Source: Cymodocea nodosa (taxonomy: Eukaryota > Streptophyta > Magnoliopsida > Alismatales > Cymodoceaceae). From it: a stretch of DNA of 64,000 nt. Position 1 is the stretch's first letter. The number at the start of each line of letters is the position of its first letter. This document shows, piece by piece, positions 1 to 12,100 of the stretch. A program made the position numbers and the translations under genes. The notes under the pieces were generated by a model that worked only from the letters and a program-made list of their open reading frames with translations, made no database searches and was not told the origin of the DNA. The stretch spans positions 16,318,501 to 16,382,500 of the forward strand of contig CM072341.1 of assembly GCA_036874045.1 (NCBI GenBank), in the 5' to 3' direction.

Positions 1-2960
1 AAATTCTTTACAACGAACGAATCTGACACATATTCATGAGATGTAGGTGACTGAGTTAAAAAATTTTATGAATTGAAAGGAATCATTGGTGTAGTAGAGG
101 AAATGATGGAAAAAGAAGAAGGAAAGATTTATTTGTCACTCTAGCTAATCTCATTATAACCAAATGGAAGAATGCGTGTGAGAGTAGAAAGAAAAATCTT
201 CAATCTGGTAAACCCTTCGAAGTTTTTTTTTAAAGTAACTGCAGTTTTGTTTAAATTTTGGCCTAAGAATATTTCTTCGCTTATAATAAAGCAATTAAAA
301 TACTAATTATATATGTTGTCTGTACCGAATATTTGAAGTCTTTCTTTCCATGATGCTCTTTGAAAGCATCGTATCACATTACTGTTCTTGCAAATCTCGT
401 AAGATTAGACTTGATGGAGCAGGGAGTTTTTCTAATCTGAGAGAGGTTCGAATTTTAAAATATATGATCGTCGCAGAATTCTTTTTACCTGCAGCAAGTA
501 AAGTAAGCTTTACTACCGTTCATCTAGGTAGAGTGAAAGAAGTAAAATGGGAAATTTCTAAAAAGTTGGCAACGTAACCATGAACATAAGTTCTAATCTA
601 TTTAAGCACAAGCATGCCGAGAAATTTCAAAAAGAAAAGCCGATTCCTTTTTAAATAAACACGCTCCCCAGCTTATCTATGATAAACGGATGGGTGCTAG
701 GCCAAGCTTTTTAAGTATTCACTTCTTTGTGAAATTCTCTGTCCACCGCTAAGCTCTCGTCGCTCAAACTCATTCTTGAAATTCCTCTTCCATTTACATT
801 ATCTAATATTTTCATCTACTCTTTTTTCCATACGTCACATTTACATTTTTTTACAAAAAAAAAAAAAACGTACGTACCATTTACGCATCGTGCGGAAACT
901 CCAACCTCGTCGAAAGATGTTGACCTTTTCTTTCGTCGTGTGTTTTTTTAGCCACCACCTCGATAATAAAAAAATACAACCCTAAAAAAAAAGAAGAAAA
1001 AGAAAAAGAAAAAGAAAGAAACACAGCTAAGATTTTATAACTTGCAAAAAAAGACATCTGAGATTTCAAAGGAGGTGGATCTGATGTGAGCCACGCAATG
1101 GTAAATAATAAAAAATAAAAAAATAAACGATATTCCATCCCTGTTCTCGTCCACGTGCCATTGACTGGACGTCGACATTCCGGCATGGGATCCGCACCAT
1201 CCGCTAACGAGTGGCCCAGAAGTCTCCACCTCATCTCACCTCGAGCGTGTTACCCACTCTCCCACCACATACCCTTTTCTCAGGTAAACCCTAAAATATG
1301 TTACGGTCGAGATCGAACCTATGTACGGCTGAGATTCTTCGGTACCACCACGTGGCACCCGGAAGAGTCGTTATCGGGAACATAAGTTTTTTTTTCGATT
1401 TTTCGAAATGGGAGGGGAAGGAATACGTGGAGCGTGGGTAGATGGGTGAGTTGAATATCATTGTACGTAAAAGGAAAAAATAAAATAAAATTTACAGACC
1501 ACTTGAATATGAATGGTAGACTGGTATCACACGATATATACATAAAATGGAAGAAGAGTCTGGAAAAATCTAGAACAAGAATAATGGTTTAAGTTTAATC
1601 TCGCATGAGAGATGACGGACAGCTCTGCTCTGATTCGATCATGTGCATTTGCGAAACTCGTTTTGTGATCGATTGTTTTCTGCAAATAAGTCAATTCGTT
1701 CGTTTGTTTGTGTGATTTTTTTTTTCCCCAAAAACGACTTAAATTTTTTTGAGTTAAAAATAACTGTAAAATTAAAAATTTGATTAAAAAATCTTTCATT
1801 CTATATATAAAATTTATAAACTAAGATATGAATAGTATGTTTAATAACAATTATTGAAAGTACCATCATATTTTTCGTGCACTGGTTATAATATATAATA
1901 CCTCATGGTATTATTGTACGGCTATCACGCCCTATACCATTTTTTAGCATGGGCCATGGTGAAGAACACTTTGTAATTTGTTATTATTATTATTATTTTA
2001 TTTATGTTTTTAATTGTTAATATTTATATACTTTTTGAAGTTTCCATTCTTATCACGTATTTTTTGTTTATTTAATCTGTTACCTTGTAAATTAGGATGG
2101 GGTTGCCAATCATGGTTGAAAGAAGTATTGGCAACAAAAGTAAGTTTTGGAAAACAAGGACCGCAGCAGTAATTGATTGATTTTGACTTGGAAGTGGGGA
2201 TCACATTTTACAAAGAAACCATATAAATAATTAAATCTATCATTTAAGTTTGTATTTAATTAATTGAACAATATCTCAGAGAATTCAATTTCATATAATC
2301 AACTTTTAAAGTTTATGATAAGAAGGACTTAAATATTGCAATCAAATTAAAAATATAGAATAGAAACAACCAAAGATTCTCTTACCTGAGAGGATGCGAC
2401 CATTCTCTGGGACAATAATTTCCCTAGTTAATGTTCACGAAAGATATCAAGACTTGACATTTTGTTTGCATGCATTTTACCTTAAAATAAAATATTTCAT
2501 GTTTATATATATATATTTATATAATATAATATAATTAAACTTTTAATGGCGTGCAATCAAAAAATTTAAGAAGAGTATTTGATTTTTTTACATACATGTC
2601 AGCAAGAATTTGTTAATTATTTGTACGTCGATCATTTAAAAATCACTATTTACCTGTATATCATTAAAATTTTACGAATGTTACCAAAATATTCTCACAT
2701 TTAAATTTATTTCAAAAATGAAAATATATTCGGTCAAATGGTTGTTAAATTATGTCATTTTGAAATTTCACTGGCCTTCCCAACCTCTCTTTGTAGCATG
2801 AGGAACCTGCCTGCAACCGAGTAAGAGGTAGGTTTATCTCTTAAAAACTTAGGTTAGAGGGATATGGATAACAATAAATTTTTCAACAAATAATATTTGA
2901 GTAAATACAAGTTATTATTAATTTTGTTAATAAAATCTATGGAAGTGGAAAAAAATCAAA
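1..2960. other. AT-rich intergenic DNA upstream of the SPL7-type gene
   Basis: No gene is supported here. The open frames are short, AT-rich and match no family I recognise. The one compositional change is a less AT-rich patch at about 1140-1390 with two G-boxes (CACGTG at 1152-1157 and 1349-1354) and a telo-box-like AAACCCTA near 1285. It could be part of a distal promoter or the transcription start region of an unseen gene. A purine-rich A/G run lies at about 986-1020. Confidence 0.6.
1152..1354. promoter_or_regulatory. Pair of G-boxes with a telo-box between them
   Basis: CACGTG occurs at 1152-1157 and 1349-1354, the second inside CCACGTGGCACC, a classic bZIP/bHLH site context. An AAACCCTA telo-box lies between them near 1285. 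These motifs usually sit close to a transcription start, but the next recognised start codon is 1.8 kb away, so their target is uncertain. Motif presence is seen directly; function is inference. Confidence 0.3.
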
Positions 2961-3111
2961 ATTGTTAAATTTTGGATAAATCAGGATGTCGACATGGTCT
3001 GGCATCGTGAGTCCATGATTTAGCGGTCAGTCTCCGACGGGACCCATCCTCTCCCCACCCGCTTGCTTCCACATCCCGGCACCAACCAACCACCGTCGCC
3101 ACCACAACCAT

Positions 3112-3153
3112 ACCACCACCACCACCACCACCACCACCACCACCACCACCACC
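3112..3153 (+). repeat. (ACC)n trinucleotide microsatellite in the SPL7 leader
   Basis: About 14 ACC/CAC units run just upstream of the chosen SPL7 start codon. In the SPL7 frame the repeat reads as 13 histidines and is continuous with an in-frame upstream ATG at 3063. Such repeats vary in length by slippage. Confidence 0.9.
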
Positions 3154-3185
3154 CAAGAGGTCTAGGGTTAGCAGGCTCCAGCGTC

Positions 3186-6100
3186 ATGGACGACAACCCC
3201 GTCGGAGCTCCCTTTCCCTCTTCTCCATCTCCTCCGCCGTTTCCCGTCGTCGTGGAGGACCCCTCCGCCCTTCCCCTGGACTCGGAGGGCGGTGCGTGGG
3301 ACTGGGGGAGTTTTCTCGATTTCTCCAACGGAGATGATGACTACGAACACCAGAAGCAGCAGCTCGTCTCCCCACTCCGGTGGGACGTCGAGGAGAATTC
3401 CGTGGGGGCGGTTGTCTTACCCACCCGCGTCATGGAGGCGGAGACTAGCAGCAGGGTGAGGAAGAGGGACCCGAGACTGGTGTGCGAGAACTACCTGGCC
3501 GGGAGGGTACCCTGCGCCTGCCCAGAAATGGAGGAGGAGGAGGAGGAGGAGGAGGAAGAGCAGCAGCAGCAGGTGGTGGGGGGGGAGGAAGGGCTCAGGG
3601 TTGGTGGGGTAAGGAAAAAGGCGAGGGTTGGGGGTGGTAGCGGTGGAATGGTAGCGGCGAGGTGTCAGGTCCCCGGGTGTGAGGCGGACATTAGGGAGCT
3701 CAAGGGCTACCACCGCCGCCACAGGGTGTGTTTGCGGTGCGCCAATGCGTCCTCGGTTATGCTGGACGGGGACACCAAGCGGTACTGCCAGCAGTGCGGC
3801 AAGTGAGTTGCTATTGTTTCTGGATTCCCCCTGTTCTTTTTTTTTTAGGCAATTGTGTCTGAATCCCAAAGTTGCAAAAAAGGATAATGTTTATCAAAGA
3901 AAATTCCCAAAAGAACAAATGCTTCTAAGTTGTGTTTCAAAGCTTTTTTCATTGGTTTTTTGCTACTGCTTTCTGTTGCTTGGCGTTGGCTTGATTTTGA
4001 ACACTCAATTTTTTCCAATCCAGAAAAAAAAAGATGATTCCTTTTGTAAGGTTACTATTCCGTGTGTTATCTGGCTGCGATTGTGCGACTAGGTGGATTA
4101 GGACATGCCCCTTGCAGTCGAACTCTTCCACTGACCACCACTTTCCTGCTACGATTCCTTCTTCCCTAAAGTTGTTGTTTCTGGGAAGAGGACACTACCC
4201 ATCTTACTTGACGTCAAATATCATCACATCTGAAGATTGAAGAATACATTCTGTTTGCTAGGTTTTTCGTGGGTTACGTTCTCTTGTTTCATTTCATATT
4301 ATTCCCATTGCAATTAAAATGCATCTGCTTAAAAATGTTCTTGACAACTTGTGAGTGCATCTAATAATTGTTAAAATCCAGTACTTTATCTTACTTACAA
4401 GTATACTGGCAAGAGAATTCAAGTTGATGCCTTCCATGTTGTGTTTCAGGTTTCACATACTGACAGATTTTGATGAGGGTAAGCGCAGTTGTAGGAGAAA
4501 ACTAGAGCGACACAACAAGAGAAGAAGACGACGACCTAGCGACAGCAAAGACATGGCAGGAAAGGAAAATGAAATTTCAGAAAATTTGAACATGGAAGCC
4601 ACTGCAGACGATGACGGACAGACAAAAGGCATTGCATTGTTTTATTTTTTTTTTATGTTGACATTTTTTGATTGAGCATGATGATGAATGGTGCCATGTT
4701 GCAAACTCCATAACCCATATTTCTGTCATTCATGCACTGATGCTTTTCTTCTACCTGTGAAAATTAATTACCTGCTTACCCACTTGCTCAAGGCATGCTC
4801 TGTGCAAGGAGTGACAATGGCCAAAGTTATTGAGAACATGGTTATCTTTTCCCATGTCCTTCCACATTACATTATCATTAACAAAATTGTCATAGCACTT
4901 TGAACACAGACCATTTTCGTTTTGAAGCTGTCTAATTCTTACTTGCTTTGTGGTTTGATATTTAGTTGTTATCTATGTTTTAACAAATTATGTGCCACAT
5001 GGAAGTTTTCACCTATCAAATTCAATTAAAATGAAACAAAGAGGGCAAACATGATATTAATATTATGGGAAATGGAAATGTGTACTTAAGTAAACTGTCT
5101 TGTAGATTATCAATACTGGTGACATTTCTTGAAGAACACTTTCATGGCTTTACCTTGACTTATCCTTGGTTCAAATTGTTTGTTATCGAGCCATGTATTC
5201 CACAAGTGATCCCCTGATCCCTTGTGTATTTCACAGTATTATTGTATGTGCTTCATAGCCAAGCTACCATCTTCAATGTTCAAATGATTGAATTTAAATT
5301 TACTAGGATTTGGCCAACAAGAATATGGAAACGAGAAAATTCACAGCTCTAATTGCTAAAAATATGCATCATGGATACTCTAATATCCATAATATTTGAA
5401 TTCTTCCCTACAGTTTAGCTGCTTCCACAGGACACATAACCATAACTTTGTTACTGTAATAGGTTTGGCAAGACCAAGTCTCTAATGTTTTAACCAGTTT
5501 TATATTTGCAGCCACATTGAGAGAAATAGTTCAATTATAGTTGAGGGTCTAAAATGGAAGTTTTCCCAAGATTTCCATTCGTCTGAATTGACTAGTTATA
5601 AAATGTGTTAACTTGGTTCACTTCATGGCTAACCTCATATTATTGGTAATGTGATGATTACTTGCTAGGAATGGGTACGAAGACGTTCATATTTCTTAGT
5701 TGTGTCATTTTTCTCATTGCAGATTCTTTGGAAAAAACTTCCCATGGATTTGACAACCCTTGTGTAAGCAACAAGTCTGTAGAGACGGACATTCTGCATG
5801 GGCCTGATAAATGCCATTCCCCTTTTCGGTCTGAGCCAAGTGTGCATGCTAGATGCGGCAACAGTATAGCTTCATTTGCAATTACTAGTGATCAGTTAGA
5901 TGGAATGGATAACCCAATCTCTGCCATTTCATCATCAGTTTGTGAAAATAAGAGCAGCTTTTCCACAGCTGTAGGTTCATGCTTAGCTTCAATGATTTCT
6001 CTTCCCTTCACCATGTTGCTTATTTTAAATACCTTACTCATATCATAAGCTTTACTATTTGATTTTGATGATTCCAAAATAGGCTTACATCATTTTCAGT

Positions 6101-9100
6101 CAAATGTAAGAAATATCATTTGATTGCAGTGTCCTACAGGTCGCATATCTTTCAAGCTCTATGACTGGAACCCAGCAGAATTCCCAAGACGGCTCAGGCA
6201 CCAAGTAATCATCTGATTATAGTGCTTTACAGCATTCACACTATATTACAGATAACGATATTTGGACTTTTGCAGATATTTCAGTGGTTGGCCAGTATGC
6301 CTGTTGAATTGGAAGGTTATATTCGTCCAGGATGTACTATCTTAACACTGTTCATTGCCATGCCTCCTCATATGTGGAACAAGGTCTTAATTCTACCTTT
6401 CTTTCCATGAGATGTTTTGTTTTCTATCAGAAACAGGGAGATGGTAAATCACTTTATAGGATTGTTTCCATTCAAAGTGTGTTCTTTATGAACTTTCAAT
6501 CTTCATGTTTTTACTGTCAAAAAGTTCTGATTCATCTTTGTTTGCCACATTTAAAATAGTTGTCAAAGGATGCAGCTCAATATTTACAGCACTTTGTCAA
6601 CACACCCGACAGCTTGTTATTTGGAAGAGGAAATATTCATATACATTTGAATAACACAATATTTCAAGTTTTGCAAGGTATTTTCTGAAATAATGAACTC
6701 ATTGTTCGTTATTCACACAAATTATTTGTTCCACAATTACCAATATATTTCAGTGAATGTGAAATTGCTGCTTGGATACCAACTAACAAGTTATTTGCTA
6801 GGTGCTTTATGTTTTGGTTTTCCCTAGTGTATGAATGTATCTGTTTCATTCATCTAATTTACCTTTTTCTATTATTTTAAATGTTTATAAACAGTCTTTT
6901 TCTATCATTTTAGGATTTTTTTATCATCTTAGATGTATTGCAGAAAACATCACATTACATTCTCATACTCAATGGAAAGATTTAACTCATTTACCTTTTC
7001 ATGCTATGTTTGCTGGAATCCTATGCATATTTTATCTTGTCTATATGTATAGATACATATTTATTTTATGAGAGATGTTCTGTTTCAAATTGCAAGTGCT
7101 ATAGCTTGGCTTCTAGGATGCTAGTGTATTCCTCTTGTTGAAAAATTGGATATGATATTCAGTTTCAGCAACGTTAGGTTGGTGTTTAAAGAAATCTCTG
7201 TTTCCCAGTAGCATTGTATCTTTTGCTAATACCTCTTTTCCTGCTTCCTCTTCCTCATTCGATTGTTTTAGATAATTATATGCCCCTATTGTTAACTATT
7301 TATTAAGGTGAACAACAACAACAATAAACAACACCTTAATCCACTATGTTATGTCAGCCACATGAATCCTTTCTTCCCGTTTATTCATATCCATCACTAA
7401 ATCTATGATGGTGAAAAATGTTCTTCCATAAATATTCTAGTCTGGGAAAGTGCCGAATAGCATTTTGGTCCATTACTAACATTTGTAGCAATTTAGATAG
7501 CATATAATGATAGATGATCTTTTGCAAAAATGATCATCCAGTCTTAAAACACACTTCCACACATTGGTCTCCATATTTACCATAATATGCTTCTTGATAT
7601 GGTTTTTCATGTAGAATGCTTGATTTAGACCTTTGTTGATACTTAATTATTTTTTGTTTTAAATTTGCTCCAATAATAAAAGATATGTGAGTGGTATAAC
7701 ATGAATATCTTCTATACTAGAATATTCAAATTTATGCAGTAGCAAGCATTCACGGAACAAATTTCTAACCTTCAAAGCTTCAGTCTTGATTATAGGTTAT
7801 ATTGAAAAACTATGCCACAATTTTTTGGGCGGAATGTTCACCTTGTTTGCAGAGCTCCCTTTTTATGTACATATTAATTTTCTTACCCCCTTTATAGATT
7901 TTATATTAACCGTTCTGAATCCTGGAACCTGGTGCCAATTTAAATGTAGATGGGACATCATTGCTGAATGTCAAGATGGAAATCCAAGTTCCAAAGATTC
8001 ACTATGTTCACCCTATCATTTTTGAGGCTGGAAAAGCTGTGGAGTTTTTTGCTTGTGGCAGCAATATATTTCAGCCCAATTTCCGGTAATATAGAGTTTA
8101 CCGTTTAACAACTACAGCTATGCAAGGCAATGAAGACTGATAATAATCTGTATGAGTGCCTTGCTTATGACCTGAAAGAGGAAATCATTTTTTAATGCCT
8201 AGTAATCTATTAGTAGAAGTACTGAATTATTTCTAGGTACTGGAAAAATCAGATCTAGTTTATAATGAAAATTATGTACATATAATATAATTGTCTATAT
8301 GAGAAATTGAAATAAGTGCTGATTTTAATGTCCCATTATAAAAAATTTTCAGAAAATATCTTTATTTAGTGTTTTTTTAAAACTTTTATATTCTATAGAT
8401 ATAATGCCCCACTTATTTGTTTTTTGCATTAAGCATTTATTATGATTATGTTTGAAAATGCTTATTGAATAAGTGCTTATTAAAATAAGCTAATATAAAA
8501 AGTATTTTAAAGTGTATCCTAAGTCAAGGATTGTATGCATAGAGTGTAAGTTTAATAATGATAGGAATGCTGATGAAAGCATGAAATTGGATGATCGGTT
8601 GACTTCTGAAAGTAAGAATTTTAGATATTTAGGATCTATAATTAAATGATAATGAAGGAATTATAGAATGTAATATACATAGAATTTAAAGTAGATTGGA
8701 TGAAGTAGGAAAATGCATTTGGAGTGTTTTATTATAAAGAATATTCTTAAAATTAAAAGGGAAATTCTACAGAACATCTATTCATTTGGCTATATTATAT
8801 GACAGAAAATGTTGGACTGATAATCATGAGCATGTACATAAATTTAGTGTAAGAGAAATTGGAATGCTAAATTGAATGAGTGATAATATATTAAAAGATA
8901 AGTTAAAAATGAATTTATTTGAAATAGAGTAGAAGTTGCATTAATTTAGGATAAAATAAGAGAAAATTGCCTTAGTGTTCTTTTAGGTACATATCTAGAG
9001 TTCAAATTCTGATTCTCCAAAGAATTCTACCCTACCGACCTTGTGTGGTAGATTCTCGACCATCATCCATCCAATCATGCACGATGCTTTTCAACTCATT

Positions 9101-12100
9101 TTGCTAGAATTTGAGAATCAACATTTTTGCCTATTATCCATGATTCTGCAGATATTGGAGGATGTTTTTTGGTGTCTTGATGAAAAATCCTCAAGTGTGC
9201 AACATTATTATGATCAAACCTAGCCAAAATTATCAAATTTGCCATTTTCTTTCAACAACATTCTATTTCATGAGCTTTTAAATAATATTAATTACTTCAT
9301 TGATTAATATTAATTATAAAAAATATTATTTATTATTTTAGATATTTTAATATTACAATCATATTATATTAATATTAGTAATATCATTACATTCATATTA
9401 TAATATTGTAAAAGTATCTCACGCTCATAATTATATTAAATAATATTCAATCCTCAAATATAGAGGGGTAAAAATGCCATTTAACACATTTGTGGAAAGG
9501 TGAAAAAAGGAGAAATTGGATCAACACTAAATGGCAGAATACAAGGGTATGTATAGGAATAATTCCAAGGAGATATTCCATTACAACCATATTACTTATT
9601 GGACCATTATAATATAAGTTGTTGATTCGTAGGTACATTATACCTTAGTACATTCCACACTCCCCCTCAACCTGGACAGTTATAGCTTGTTACATAGATA
9701 ATCTCTCATTGTTCTTCAAAACCTTTGGTAAATTTCCATAGTGAGACAACATAAAGGTTTGCAGATATCTTGATTGTTCCTTCTCATGAGGTGAAACAAG
9801 CCTATCCTCCATGGATAGAAAAGAAGTCCTAATGTAGACAAAAATTGGCTCTCTCACAGCCAAGAAAAACACCTCTAGAGCATGAAACCATAACGATCTA
9901 CAGAAACCTTATCTCTTCTCGTGAGGTGAAATAGAACCATCCTTCGTGGATAGACACAACACTAGAGGATAACTTACGAAGGAATGGTGGATAGACACAA
10001 CACCATCCTAACATGGACAGGAATTTGACCCTTACATGGCCAGACAATTGCTATTTCGGCCTTCACATTCTTGGAAAAATCATTGTAGGTTATTGGAAGA
10101 ATGTTGAAAATGTTTTATGAAAGGTATTGTTGTAGGGTAGAATATGCGGATTTCCCTTGTGAGCTTGCCTATACTTAGGAGACTATTGATACTTCTCAAA
10201 CTCAGCCTTCCACTACTCAGTAGTGAACGGTGGAAGACTGCCAACGAACTTCCAATCTGAAGTCTTGCCTTGGCAACGACGGAAACTCTAGCTAGATTCA
10301 ACATTGACATGAACGTAGACATCCTCCTCATCAGAAAGTCCTTCAAGATGGACCTCAGCCTAGCGAAGGTGTCGTAATGGAGAAGTGAACCAACAACAAC
10401 CCTAGACGATGGTAGAGAAGACAAGCCATTGAAGTGACTGAAGTGTGTTTTCATCTAGAAGATGAAAGGGTTGGAGGCGTTAGGTGCTTGATTTTGGATG
10501 TGTCCCTCAACTCTTCTAAGGAGTTTGCCTTGAAAGTTCTCAAGAAGATGAACTGATGAATAATGGTGTTTTCTTCTTCAGTCCATTCTAGTCCTTGACC
10601 ATCCTCTGTCTTCTTGGTCCTCATTATCTCGCTCTTGTCTTTTGTGTAGTTCTTGCTTGTGATGACAATGTTGTTGAGCGGCGTTCACAAGTAGGAGTTA
10701 GAGGAGCAAGTGGTTCACATCGTCTACATGGAGAGGTGCAAGGAGTGAGAGCTCAAATCTTAACCACATCTGGTGTTGGCCTGTTGGTGTGAAGATGTGG
10801 GTTTTTGTGGTTATTGTAGAGGAGGAGAGGAAGAGTGGGCCACTGATCTCTCTTGATGGGTGGAGACCCACGACCAACGTGGATGGCTGGTTGGTGGAGG
10901 CCCCCTAGGAGAAAAGGAGAAATTGGATCAACACTAAAAGGGAGAATACAAGGATATATATAGGAATGATTCCAAGGAGATATTTCAAGGAATATTCCAT
11001 TACAACCATATTGCCTATTGGACCATTATAACATAAGTTGTTGATCCGTAGGTACATTATACCTTAGTACATTCCACAACATTATTTTCATGCCAATTGA
11101 AAGCTACTTATTCTCTTCCAAACAGTTTCTGTATATCATTTTATAATCTAATGTTTTTCTTTCCATGAAATTTTGCATAAAATCAATATTTTACGTATTT
11201 TTAGATGGTTTGGTCGTATCCACAGATGACTTACAGATATGGAAAGAAGAATTAATTAATAAGGTAAGTGAAATTTTAAGAGTTAGACCAAGGATTACTT
11301 GGTTAGAAATTGCAAAAAAAGATTTAAAAGTTTATAATTTAATGGAATATTTAGTTAAGGATAGAAATAAATTGGAGGAAAGAATTCATGTGGCCAATTC
11401 CATATAATGAGATTGAGGCATTGATTTTGGTTATTATTATGGTGTAGAATAATCCCATAATTTATCCTGAATCTAGATCTAGTTGTAATCAAGATTCATT
11501 TAGCAAGTAAAAAGATTGAGAGGTAATTTCTTGGATTTTATTAATTAAATCGACCATCCCATCTTTCCTAAGAAATCAGGTGGTAATTTATACATGAAAT
11601 TTTCATCACTTGTGACGTTTGACTAGAAACATTTATATAACAACCCCCATGTTATAGATTGATACAAGGTAAGTATTCTTTTTTATTTAGGGTGTATTTG
11701 TTTTATCCCACTTTTAGCTTCAACCTGTGTCAAGAATTGGGCACAAGACAAAGTGAAACAAACATATCTATACTATTTTAACATGTCTAGTTCTAGTCTG
11801 CTTTTGGCTTTAAATTTTATACTTGGATGATTTTTGAGTGAAGTATGGCTTCACTTCTGTGCTTGAGTAAAGGAGCTGCTTTTACAAGTCTTCGTTTGTC
11901 ATGATAACCCTCTCTTACGATAAAAATTATAATTATAATTAAAAATAATTTATGATATTAAAAATTTAAAATAAATTTTAATTAAAAATTATGTCATAAC
12001 TTGAAAAAATAATTTTACAACATAAATTAAAAATTTGTATTTTTTTAATATCTATTGCATTATTTCATATAATTTACAATATTAATAAAAATAAGTTGCA

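Larger units (their letters stand above)
9491..11078 (-). mobile_element. Small non-autonomous LTR retroelement (TRIM-like) with ACATT target duplication
   Basis: Two direct repeats, 9491-9659 (about 169 bp) and about 10900-11078, share most of their sequence, with roughly ten mismatches and one 12-bp length difference by eye. The element begins TGTGGAA and ends TTCCACA and is flanked by ACATT at 9486-9490 and 11079-11083. CTCCCCCTCAA at 9660-9670, next to the left repeat, is a polypurine tract on the minus strand, so the element points left. The internal 1.25 kb shows no gag or pol similarity, which fits a TRIM or similar non-autonomous Copia-derived element. Repeat divergence suggests an old insertion. 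Confidence 0.75.
8950..11199. mobile_element. Insert interrupting the LINE relic, flanked by TTTAG
   Basis: The LINE reading frame runs KLH, a stop, F up to TTTAG at 8945-8949 and continues RWFGRIHR directly after a second TTTAG at 11200-11204, matching the family's LRWFGHVxRR. The 2.25 kb between is therefore a later insertion with a likely 5-bp target duplication. About 1.6 kb of it is the small LTR element at 9491-11078; the remaining roughly 650 bp has no clear terminal repeats. A TTCAAATTC motif near 9000 resembles a tRNA-type B box, so a degenerate SINE is one possibility. Confidence 0.5.

Noticed and set aside
2965-3328. Minus-strand poly-Gly and poly-Trp frames
   Set aside because: They are only the complement of the ACC microsatellite and SPL7 exon 1.
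8400-8510. AATAAGTGCTTATT-type inverted words suggesting a MITE
   Set aside because: The words are short and AT-rich, and no paired termini or target duplication could be defined.
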